Positions 20,968 to 29,717 of a DNA stretch of 64,000 bases are shown piece after piece. Under the pieces are notes generated by a model. It made no database searches and was not told the DNA's origin. It saw only the letters and a program-made list of their open reading frames with translations. Location of the stretch: the NCBI GenBank assembly GCA_030446505.1, contig JAUJND010000008.1, positions 1-64,000 of the forward strand. The letters are read 5' to 3'. The position numbers and the translations under genes are program-made. This stretch comes from Chroococcidiopsidaceae cyanobacterium YX2bin18. GTDB lineage: Bacteria; Cyanobacteriota; Cyanobacteriia; Cyanobacteriales; Chroococcidiopsidaceae. Every line of letters begins with the position of its first letter. Position 1 is the first letter of the stretch.

Positions 20968-21012
20968 ACCTCTGGATGAGTGATTTAAGGTATCGCTTGT
21001 GCAGAGGTTTTA
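20968..21012 (+). terminator. Likely secA terminator
   Basis: ACCTCTG (20968-20974) pairs with CAGAGGT (21002-21008), followed by TTTATTATT. The loop is long (27 bases) but contains no gene. Confidence 0.55.
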
Positions 21013-21097
21013 TTATTAGCAGCTACTTGCTTTTATAGTTCATTTGTACTACTGCATCGGTGAAAATATTTTTGCAGGTAGTCAAGCGGGAGTTGGG

Positions 21098-21629
21098 ATG
21101 AAAGAACTCAAACCAAAAATCACACACATCAACGCCAAGCGTAAACGTGCAGCGAGTTGTCATCAGACATCACAACACCATTCTCTGCCAGTATTTGGTA
21201 GGCAACGTCAGGGTGTGACTACTGCAATTGCAGCACTGCAACCTCAAATGAAGCAGGAAGTGCTGCAACAGAAACAGAGAGAAGGATGGCAGAGTTTAAC
21301 AGCGCAAGCGGAACGGATCAACCAGCTTGCAGGCTGAATTAGAAGTGGCAATGTTTGAATTTAAAGCAATTGCTAATAATGTTAATCTTGAGCGACGAAT
21401 GATTCGGGCGACTAAAAGTCCGATAAAAAGCGTGTGAATATTTGACAGCGCTTGTTCCTTGTGTTAAGCGCAAAAAGGTGGTGCATTTGTACTAACGACA
21501 AGAAAGGTTGATTTATTCCAGGCAGAGCGAGAAGCAGTACAGGTAGCACGAGAACTGCGTCGTCAAGCAAGAAGACGAGTAGCATCACCATTAAAGCAGA
21601 AGCTTCCAGTTCTAGGTTGGCTGATTTGA
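21098..21629 (+). CDS. Conserved cyanobacterial protein, frameshifted
   Basis: Three or more frames read in sequence give one protein-like product of about 175 residues: MKELKPKITHIN, then HSLPVFGRQRQGVTTAIAAL and MKQEVLQQKQREGWQSLTAQ, then LQAELEVAMFEFKAIANNVN, then CEYLTALVPCVKRKK, then GGAFVLTTRKVDLFQAEREA and VARELRRQARRRVASPLKQK followed by LPVLGWLI and stop. The breaks lie near 21330, 21436 and 21475. Each needs one base. The Gln/Glu/Ala-rich centre suggests a helical coiled coil. I do not know its function. The start at 21098 is a choice; the frame is open from 21044. Confidence 0.55.
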
Positions 21630-21777
21630 GAAGCTGAGGTTAAGTGATTTAGTAGTAGCTGATGATTGGCGATCGCTTGTTATTGCTTTACTAAGTAGCA
21701 GTTTTCTGACCTCAAATGCGGAAAAACAATGAAAATAGAATATTAAAAGCGTTTTGTAGTTCAGAGGTAAATACAAG

Positions 21778-22100
21778 GTGTTAGAAACACTCTGGGTTTT
21801 TGCCGTTGCTCTAATGCCACCACTGCTTTCTCTGTGGATGATGCGCCGTAGCGAAGCACGGACACGAGCCAAGTTGAGAGCAATGACTGCAACGAGGGTG
21901 AGGATACGTTCTATCAGTCAGCCCAAGCGATCGCTACTATCTTGAAGGAGTTGGGTATCTTATCGGCGATATCACCTGCCAATATAATGCACGTTCTGGC
22001 TATATTCGCTGTGCCGTAAATCCGCAGGGACCTTTGGTTGGGTTGCCGCCACTATCAGTCGCTGGAAATTTTTTTAATTCATCGTTACACGGTATTTTAA
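21778..22100 (+). CDS. DUF6464-like small membrane-anchored protein, frameshifted
   Basis: Reading GTG at 21778: VLETLWVFAVALMPPLLSLW, MMRRSEARTRAKLRAMT, then after a shift near 21940 YYLEGVGYLIGDITCQYNAR and SGYIRCAVNPQGP, then after a second shift near 22035 GCRHYQS. The pattern of one N-terminal membrane helix followed by EGVGYxIGDxxCxxNARSxYIRCAVNPxGPCxxCRHYQ is that of a cyanobacterial family I recall as DUF6464. Four conserved Cys may bind a metal. Role unknown. Both breaks are single-base. Confidence 0.6.
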
Positions 22101-22216
22101 CCCGTTTTTACCGATGACCGTATGCCGCGTTAACAAAATTTTTAACTGACACTCAATATTAATTGCAGTTAAGAAAACAGCAGCGCCTTGTTAGTGGGTA
22201 TGAGGTATAAGTAAAA

Positions 22217-22240
22217 GATCCTCCACTTTTGTGGAGGATC
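22217..22240 (+). promoter_or_regulatory. Perfect hairpin 18 bases ahead of the glycosyltransferase
   Basis: GATCCTCCAC, TTTT, GTGGAGGATC: a 10-bp perfect stem with a four-base loop. No T run follows, so it is not an ordinary terminator. The loop-proximal arm GTGGAGGATC contains the GGAGG core, so folding would hide a possible ribosome-binding site for the gene at 22259. Confidence 0.45.
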
Positions 22241-22258
22241 ACATCTAGTTAAATACCA

Positions 22259-24151
22259 ATGAGATCTAGATATCAGCCGCCGCCTAAAACACAGAAAAAA
22301 TACTTTTTAAAAAGCTGGCGACAACGGGCAGGCGCTACTAACTACCAAGACAAGCAGTTCTTCAAGTTCAATAGTAGCTGGTTTCATTTACTCCTACTCT
22401 TGATGTGGCTAGCTATTGGTACTGGCTTACGCTTTACTAATTTGGCAGCGAAACCTCCTTGGAACGATGAATTTGCAACTCTCGTTTTTAGCTTAGGTAA
22501 TAGTTTTCGCACAGTGCCTCTGGATCAAGCGATCGCACTTGATACGCTCTTGATGCCATTGCAACCTAACCCTAATGCTGATATCAGAACAGTTATTCAC
22601 CATCTAATGACAGAGAGTACCCACCCACCTGTCTACTTTGTGCTAACTCATCTGTGGATGCAGCTGTTTCCGACACAAGACGGACTTGCTTCATTTTGGG
22701 CAGCGCGATCGCTAAGTGCTATCTTGGGTGCTGCCTCAATTCCAGCTATCTTTGGTTTAGGCTGGTTAGCTTTTCGCTCTCGGTTAGTTGGGCAAATAGC
22801 GGCAGCAATGATCGCAGTTTCGCCCTTTGGCATCTATCTAGCTCAAGAAGCCCGTCACTACACATTGGCAATTTTGTTGATTATCGCTTCTTTATGTTGC
22901 CTAGTCATAGCTACGCGGACTATCCACCATCGGATGCCCCTACCTATCTGGCTAGGATTAATCTGGGTAGGAGTTAACAGCTTAGGAATTACTATTCATT
23001 ACTTCTTCATGCTCACCCTCGCTACCCAAGCTTTAGTTCTGATTGTTTTGGCAGCGCGACATAAGTTTAATCGGGTATCCCTTGCTCGCCCTGCTACTTC
23101 TCACTCCTCTCATTGGTGGCGGCTCTACGCTGTTGCTGTAGGTACTCTAATGGGAGGCTTAATCTGGTTACCCTACTGGCAGAACATCTCTGACAATCGC
23201 GTGACGCAATGGATTTACAATGACAGTCCCTTGAGCAATTGGCTGGAGACAATTACAAGAGTCTTAGCTTGGATAATTACTATGCTGTCGTTGCTGCCTG
23301 TAGAAGGAACAACTCAACCAATTATGCTTGCTTTTGGTGCGGTATTGGTAATTTTTGTTTTCTGGACGCTGCCAATCTTCATCGGTGCCATCAGAATTCA
23401 ACTTATGTCCCCGCCGATTATTAGGGACAACCCCCGCCACGGACTAGCGCTGATGGTTCTAGAAACGCAAGTTTTGGGTGGGTATATTTTAGCAGCGATC
23501 GCGCTAGTGTTCGGCATAACTTACGGTTTAGGTGCTGATTTGACCATTGCTGCTCGATATCACTTCTTTTACTTTCCAGCTGTAATAGTAATGCTTGGAG
23601 CCGCGCTTGCCATCTGTTGGAATGCTTCTACTTTGGCAGCAAGAATTAATTTAAAATGGACTGTTCGTCAGCAAGCTATCCTATCTTTTTTGAAAGCAAG
23701 GGGGAAAAAAGCGGTAGTACTAATTCTTAGCATGGGGTTCCTTGGTGGGCTAATTGTTGTCTCTAATTTTGGTTATCAAAAGCCTGATCGCCCTGATCTT
23801 TTAGTTCCGATTATTCAAAAAGTATCTCAGGTGCCTGTCCTGATTGCCACTAGTCACTTCACCCATGAACAAACAGGAGAAATGATGGGATTAGCTTTAG
23901 AATTTAAACATTACAGTTCTTTAAAGTCAACGACAAACTCTCCTTTGTTTCTTCTAGCACATCTAGAACCTAATTCCATAACCTCTATAGATACACTTGA
24001 AAAAAGTGTTACTCAACTGCCACGCCCGTTAGATTTGTGGATAGTAAATTTCTTTCCTACAGCTGAACCAGAAGTAAAAGGTTGTTTTATTGACACTCAA
24101 TCTAGACCAAAGATGAATGGCTATAAGCATCGACTTTATCACTGTCCGTAG
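22259..24151 (+). CDS. GT39/ArnT-like membrane glycosyltransferase
   Basis: 630 residues with about ten membrane helices. The first extracytoplasmic loop carries the acidic pair expected in GT-C enzymes (AAKPPWNDEFATLVFSLG), followed by a THPPVYFVL motif and AQEARHYTLA, the usual landmarks of the ArnT/PMT/RgtA superfamily, which move sugars from polyprenyl-phosphate donors to acceptors on the outer face of the membrane. The C-terminal ~120 residues form a soluble domain. Acceptor unknown. It is monocistronic, with nothing of its pathway nearby. Confidence 0.82.
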   Translation: MRSRYQPPPKTQKKYFLKSWRQRAGATNYQDKQFFKFNSSWFHLLLLLMWLAIGTGLRFTNLAAKPPWNDEFATLVFSLGNSFRTVPLDQAIALDTLLMPLQPNPNADIRTVIHHLMTESTHPPVYFVLTHLWMQLFPTQDGLASFWAARSLSAILGAASIPAIFGLGWLAFRSRLVGQIAAAMIAVSPFGIYLAQEARHYTLAILLIIASLCCLVIATRTIHHRMPLPIWLGLIWVGVNSLGITIHYFFMLTLATQALVLIVLAARHKFNRVSLARPATSHSSHWWRLYAVAVGTLMGGLIWLPYWQNISDNRVTQWIYNDSPLSNWLETITRVLAWIITMLSLLPVEGTTQPIMLAFGAVLVIFVFWTLPIFIGAIRIQLMSPPIIRDNPRHGLALMVLETQVLGGYILAAIALVFGITYGLGADLTIAARYHFFYFPAVIVMLGAALAICWNASTLAARINLKWTVRQQAILSFLKARGKKAVVLILSMGFLGGLIVVSNFGYQKPDRPDLLVPIIQKVSQVPVLIATSHFTHEQTGEMMGLALEFKHYSSLKSTTNSPLFLLAHLEPNSITSIDTLEKSVTQLPRPLDLWIVNFFPTAEPEVKGCFIDTQSRPKMNGYKHRLYHCP

Positions 24152-25489
24152 ACGTATCAAGCCTGACTAGACAACACAACTTTATAATCGCCAAAAGATG
24201 ACTATTTACTTCTACAGCACGCGTAAGCGTGTGTATCAAGTAATCTCTCCTTTGAGCTACCATCTGCTAAAGTTAATCAATTGAGCGGCATCGCATTAAA
24301 GCTAACTCCAAGCACTACAAGTACTAATAACGTAATTCCAGAAATCCGTATTGTTATGGATGCAAGCTAAATGATCGACAGCTACAGAAGATAATTTTGT
24401 GACTTGGCTCAAGGCGATCGCGCCCGAAATGTTTAAGTGGAACGCGGCTTTTATCGGTTTTGGTGTGCGGTTGATCGCTTTGCTGGCGCTTAATGAAGCT
24501 TGTATCCTAGTATACAACCACCAAATTGCCCCAGTACTGGTTGATGGCAGCTTGTAGTTTAGCTTGTACATCTGACCAATTCTCTGACTTAATTGCTGCT
24601 GCAAGCAATTGCCATAATATCTTTCATTGGGCAACTGCTAATGATAGTGTGACAACCTAAAAGGCAGATAAATAAACAACTTCAATTTGAATAAACTGAC
24701 TATTGCTTTACCGTAGCTTTATTAAGTATCTTCCTAAAACTCAGTTTAAGCGTAAGATAAAGTTATCTTCAATTAGCTGTAAATTTGATACATCTTAACG
24801 TACAATTTAATACAATACTCTAGCTTCCATAGCTGCTTAACTATAAAACTAACGAAATTAAAACTAAGGAGGTAGCTTTTGGTCCAGGTTAGTACGACCG
24901 TGTTTACATTTATAAGCACTGTATAAAATTTTATAGTCTTAACAAAATAACTAAGTCTAGTGATGTTAGTTCTTCTGATATTTAGTTTCTAATAATTCTG
25001 ATAGGTGTCTGAATTTTAAAGGGTTTAAGCCAAAATCGGCTGCACCAACAATTAACCACTACGTAGTTCATTTATTACTTATGGGTTTGTTCCTACAAGC
25101 GGATACTCGGTTGTGGAGTAAGCTTAACAAGTTTCCATAAGGCTTGACTACGGACACGACCGAAGCTAGCTTTGTTACAAAAGTAAAGTTTAGAGAAATC
25201 TGCTATTTATTTTGGAACCTGTGATTTAATGTGTCTGTCAAAAACCGGAGAATCTAATCATCGCTACCGCAATCTATTCACCCCCGGCTAATGGTGGTTG
25301 GAGTGTACTTTAAAACAAAATACATACCCGGAGCAAACACCAAAAACTATATAGCAGATGTCTTTACTTTTATGACTTTAATATGGACAAATTAGGACAG
25401 TGATCGCAGTGGCACTTAGTTATTGTATAGTCGTACCATTAATTTTCCGAATCCGCAATAATCATATAAGTTTATAATTTATACTCTGT
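24152..25489. other. 1.3-kb stretch without a clear gene
   Basis: A plus-strand frame at about 24402-24557 reads WLKAIAPEMFKWNAAFIGFG followed by VRLIALLALNEACILVYNHQ and stop, hydrophobic and protein-like, but it has no start; it may be the tail of a lost gene. The rest is AT-rich and multiply stopped in all frames. I see no terminator or promoter I would defend. Confidence 0.35.
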
Positions 25490-26255
25490 ATGCAAGACAT
25501 AAAATCTCCATCATTTTTGATAGTTGATGAGCAGCCAGTTTCTTTAGCCGAAGCATTGAAATATCTGCAATCATCTGGAAAACTTCAGACTTTTATACTA
25601 GATATTTTACGCCAAAGAATCATAGAGCAAGAAATACAAACACGGGATGATCTTGATATTAACCCTGGTGTAATTGAGCAGTCAGTTATTGATTTTCGAT
25701 TACAGCAGCAGCTTACTGATCCCAATAAGTTTCAAGAGTGGCTCAACAGTAATGGCTTAGATTATCCTAGTTTTCACAAGCAAGTTGGTTCTGGCTTTAA
25801 ACTAGAAAAACTTAAAGCTCAAATTACGCAACCAAGACTTCAAGAATACTTCATTGAGCAGAAACTTTTTCTAGACAGGGTGGTACTTTCTCGACTCATT
25901 GTTAATCAGAAAGAACTAGCTGAAGAATTAAAAAGCCAAATTTTAGAGGGAGCTAGATTTGAGCAGCTAGCTCAGGAGTATTCTGTAACAGATGATCGGA
26001 TTGTCAACGGTATGATGGGAGCAGTCAGCCGAGGGCAGCCAGATTCAGTTAGGGCTTTAGTTGATCTAGCAAGTCCAGGTGAGGTGGTTGGACCAATAGA
26101 AATTGAAGAGTGGTACTGTTTATTTAGGATTGAGAAATTTCTCCCAGCAGAACTGGAAGGTCAGCCTGAAGCTAGAGCTAGAAAATCAGCTTTTTGAAAA
26201 ATGGCTAGGAGAAAAACTGCAAAAACTTGATATCAAGCTTCAGGTGAATTCATGA
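25490..26255 (+). CDS. Parvulin-type peptidylprolyl isomerase, frameshifted near end
   Basis: About 254 residues when one frameshift near 26165 (CAGCCTG, probably one extra C) is bridged: the tail then reads LKLELENQLFEKWLGEKLQK and ends in IKLQVNS. The N-terminal part is SurA-like helical. The PpiC rotamase core spans about residues 125-220 (EELKSQILEGARFEQLAQEY, VSRGQPDSVRALVDLASPGE, VVGPIEIEEWYCLFRIEKF). The stop overlaps the start of the ABC exporter by ATGA. Isomerases of this kind commonly precede HlyB-like exporters in cyanobacteria (recalled, not searched). It probably acts on the exported substrate. Confidence 0.75.
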
Positions 26256-28801
26256 TTGCTGATGAAGTTAAAAATGTTGCCTGGGATGACTTTGCCCCTT
26301 TGCTTACTGAGTCCAGAACAGCAAGTTAAATTTAAAATCAAGCTGAAACTCGTCGCTATGTGCTTGGGGAGATAATTTGGGGTACAGATTTAGTAGCCAG
26401 CGACAATGGAACTAAAGCCAATTCTGGAAGTCAGTTTTTGGTAATTTCTGGTAAGGTGCGATTGGTCCCAGAGCAAGGTGAGTCTGTCATTTTGCAGAAA
26501 GGTGATTGGCTAGGCGATTTGCTAGACCTTTCAGGAGCGTGGAAAGCCAGAGCGTCTAGTAAAGATGTAGTTGTCCTGCGGTGGGATTCAGGGCTTTGGA
26601 CTACAGTTTCCTCCCCAGATATTCAGCAATTCTGGGTTTCCCTAAAATTCCGTTATCAGCCGCAAACGAGCGATGCACCCCAGCCAGTGTCGGGTTATCC
26701 GTTTGTCTCTAGTCTTAATACTGCGGCTGCCTGCTTGACAATGGTAACTCAATACCTCCAAAGTCCAGCCCAGCTAGAGTGGACGCAACGTCAGCTACGG
26801 GGACAAAGCCCAAAAAATGTGATCGAAGCCGGGGAAAAACTGGGAGTACAACTGCAACGGTTACAAGTTGAGTGGAGTGATTTACGACAATTATCATTTC
26901 CGGTTTTGCTGCATTGGCAACAAGAATCCTGGGTTGTGGTGTATGGAGTCAAAGGCGATCGCCTGATCGTCGCTAACCCTCTAAACCCCAGTAGAACTTG
27001 TGAAAGTATTCCTAAAACTGTAGTTGAAGCGGCTTGGAATGGGCAACTTTGGCAAGTAGAACTAATCCAGAAACAGGATAAATTTGGTCTTAGTTGGTTT
27101 TTGCCTGCGGTTTGGCGCTATCGAAAATTGCTGGGAGAAGTGCTCTTGGCATCTTTTACGTTGCAGCTATTTGGGTTAGCAACGCCAGTAATTACTCAGG
27201 TAATTATTGACAAAGTGCTAGTACAGGAAAGCCTTGCTACTTTAGATGTAATGGCGATCGCTCTTTTAGGGATTGCCATATTCGAGGCGCTTCTTGGCAT
27301 CTTACGGATATTTATCTTTACCCACACTGCTCGCCGCCTTGACCTTAGTTTATCTGCTCAGGTATTTCGTCACCTGATGCGCTTACCTTTGGCTTATTTT
27401 GAGTCGCGTCGGGTTGGAGACACTGCTGCACGCGTCCAAGAACTGCAAAATATTCGTGAGTTTCTTACAGGCACTACTCTGACTGTGATTTTAGATAGCC
27501 TGTTTGTGGTGATGTATTTGGCACTAATGTTTTATTACAGTGTCTCACTCACCTGGGTTGCCCTTGCTGTTCTGCCTTTATTTGCAATCCTAATTCTGGT
27601 ATCAACTCCAATTCTGCGAAATTGGTTGAACGAAAGTTTTAACCAAAGTGCTGATAGTCAATCTTTTTTAGTAGAAACCATAACTGGGATTCATGCAATT
27701 AAAGCGCATGGAGCAGAAAAACCATCCCGCGAACGCTGGGAGGGATTATTTGCGCGTTACGTGCGGACAAACTTTAAAGCTTCTACAGCCTCTAGGATCA
27801 GCAGCAACCTTGGTACCTTTCTCACCAGTTTTTCTACTTTGCTGATTCTTTGGTTTGGCGCAAAATTAGCGATCGAGCAGCAACTAACTATTGGTCAACT
27901 TGTAGCGTTTCAAATGCTTTCTGCTAGAGTCACAGGTCCGCTTTTACGCCTGGTTCAACTTTGGCAAACTCTCCAGCAAGTTTTTCTTTCTGTAGACCGC
28001 CTGGGAGATGTTCTCAATGTTGCCCCAGAAGCCGAGCCAGGATCTGGTCTAGTTTTACCTCCTTTAAAAGGTCAAGTAACCTTCGATCAAATCTTTTTCC
28101 GTTACAAACCTAACCAAGAACCAATTCTGCGCGGAATTTCTTTCACAGTTCAACCAGGGATGTTTGTCGGAATTGTTGGTCGTAGTGGTTCTGGTAAAAG
28201 TACCCTTTCTAAGCTTCTACAGCGACTCTACTTACCTGAGTCTGGTCGGATCTTGATTGACGGCTTCGATATCAAAAGTGCTGATATAGGCTCTCTTCGC
28301 CAACAAATTTCTGTAGTTCTGCAAGAAGATTTCCTATTCAACGGCTCTATTTTGGAAAATATTACTTTAGGTAATCCAGATATTACAGCCGAGCAAGTGG
28401 TAGAAGCTGCACGAATGGCAGCAGCCCATGATTTCATTAGTGAATTATCTCAAGGCTACGAATCTAGTATTGGAGAACGCGGTACAGGACTGTCTGGAGG
28501 TCAGCGTCAGCGCATAGCTCTAGCACGCCTATTCCTATCTCAAGCCCCACTATTAATTTTGGATGAGGCTACTACTGCCTTAGATAGTGAAACTGAGCAG
28601 CAAGTTTTACAAAACATCCAGCGGATTGCTAAAAATCGCACTGTTTTCATGATTGCCCACCGATTTGAGCCGCTCAAAAAGGCAGATTTGATTTTGGTGC
28701 TGGAGAAAGGTGTATTGATGGAACAAGGAAGCCATGCAGAATTAATGCAGAAAAAAGGTCTGTATTGGTCGTTATACCAGCGTCAGCGTGCTGAGTCATA
28801 A
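26252..28801 (+). CDS. HlyB-like type I secretion ABC exporter, 5' end frameshifted
   Basis: Paralogue of the gene at the start of the window. From the ATG at 26252 (MIADEVKNVAWDDFAPL) two single-base shifts near 26305 and 26338 must be bridged (LSPEQQVKFK, then NQAETRRYVLGEIIWG); from 26360 on 813 residues are uninterrupted. Order: a cyclic-nucleotide-binding-like beta barrel (SGSQFLVISGKVRLVPEQGE), a C39-like domain in which the cysteine position is Thr/Ala (LNTAAACLTMV) with the His kept (LLHWQQESWVVV), a six-helix membrane domain, and an ATPase with GRSGSGKST, LSGGQRQR, LLILDEATT and AHRFE. Loss of the Cys is the HlyB hallmark: it binds but does not cleave substrates. No HlyD gene follows; an IS630 remnant does. 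Confidence 0.88.
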
Positions 28802-28832
28802 ATATTTTTGTTAAACCAGACACTAATTGCTT

Positions 28833-28861
28833 ACAGGTAAAGGCAGTTTTTACCTGTTTTA
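28833..28861 (+). terminator. Terminator of the ABC exporter
   Basis: ACAGGTAAA and TTTACCTGT form a 9-bp stem with a seven-base loop, followed by TTTATA, 32 bases after the stop. Confidence 0.75.
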
Positions 28862-28863
28862 TA

Positions 28864-29444
28864 CTAAGTTGCGTTTAAAGGTAGTAACCTAAGATGAGGG
28901 AAAAAAGTTAAAGAACGTAGGCGGACACAATCAGAACAAAGTTCAAGTAAGCCCTGGCAGAGTATATCCTCAACTTGGTCTAAAGATTGAAAGACTTGAT
29001 TGTAAAAGTTGTTTTCTCGAATATCTGGGAAGATATGTTCAACAGGCATTAATTCTGGGCTGTGAGCAGGTTGGAGGAGCAACCGAATATTTTCAGGAAC
29101 AGTCAAACAATTAGAGCGATTGCCTTGATGCTTTATCCAATTGTAAAATCACAAAATAATTGGCAAATTCAATAGAAACTTGTTCTCAGAATAAATTCAT
29201 CATCTTGGTATGGGCATAGGGCAAAGTTAACAAGTCATTTTGCCTGCTGAATTACTTTTCGGACAAATCCTTTCGATACCCCTAGGTGTAAAGCAATCTC
29301 GGCTGCCGTTCTTGGGTCAGCGAGCGCATTATATATAACCAGCCATTTTTGTTTCTCCCAATGCGATGATGTCAACTTTACTTTTTGCTTGACCGTTTCT
29401 AGGTCTAAATGAGGAAAGGCTTGCGTGAGTTGACTCATCTGCAC
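28864..29444 (-). pseudogene. IS630-family transposase remnant
   Basis: N-terminal part at 29235-29444: a helix-turn-helix (DPRTAAEIALHLGVSKGFVRKVIQQ). C-terminal part at 28864-29150: SNCLTVPENIRLLLQPAHSP followed by ELMPVEHIFPDIREN, which is the last third of an IS630 DDE core (the NPVEH-type motif with the final Glu). About 130 codons between the two are missing, and only about 85 degenerate bases remain. Not functional. Confidence 0.75.
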
Positions 29445-29597
29445 CTGTAAGACTTCAAGTCTGTTCTCGTAATACCGTCTTAATATCCTACTACACTTGA
29501 TTGCAACTCGGTATCACTTGCCAGGCTAGCCCTTGGTAATATCGTACTGACCTAGTTTCAGCCCTTTACTGCTGCCTTGTTTATGACATTACCACTA

Positions 29598-29633
29598 ATA
29601 AAAAAATAGGTGGCACTTTTGGAAGTGCCACCT
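29598..29633 (-). terminator. Strong terminator of the malectin-domain gene
   Basis: On the minus strand AGGTGGCACTT, loop CCAA, AAGTGCCACCT (11-bp perfect stem, 29608-29633) is followed by ATTTTTTTATT. It lies 85 bases after the stop. Confidence 0.88.
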
Positions 29634-29717
29634 GCAAAATTATTCTCAAAGCTGTGTTCAGTGCTGAGCATCAACCTCAAATTCACTTTAAACGCAGCAT
29701 TATCTAATTGAATTACA

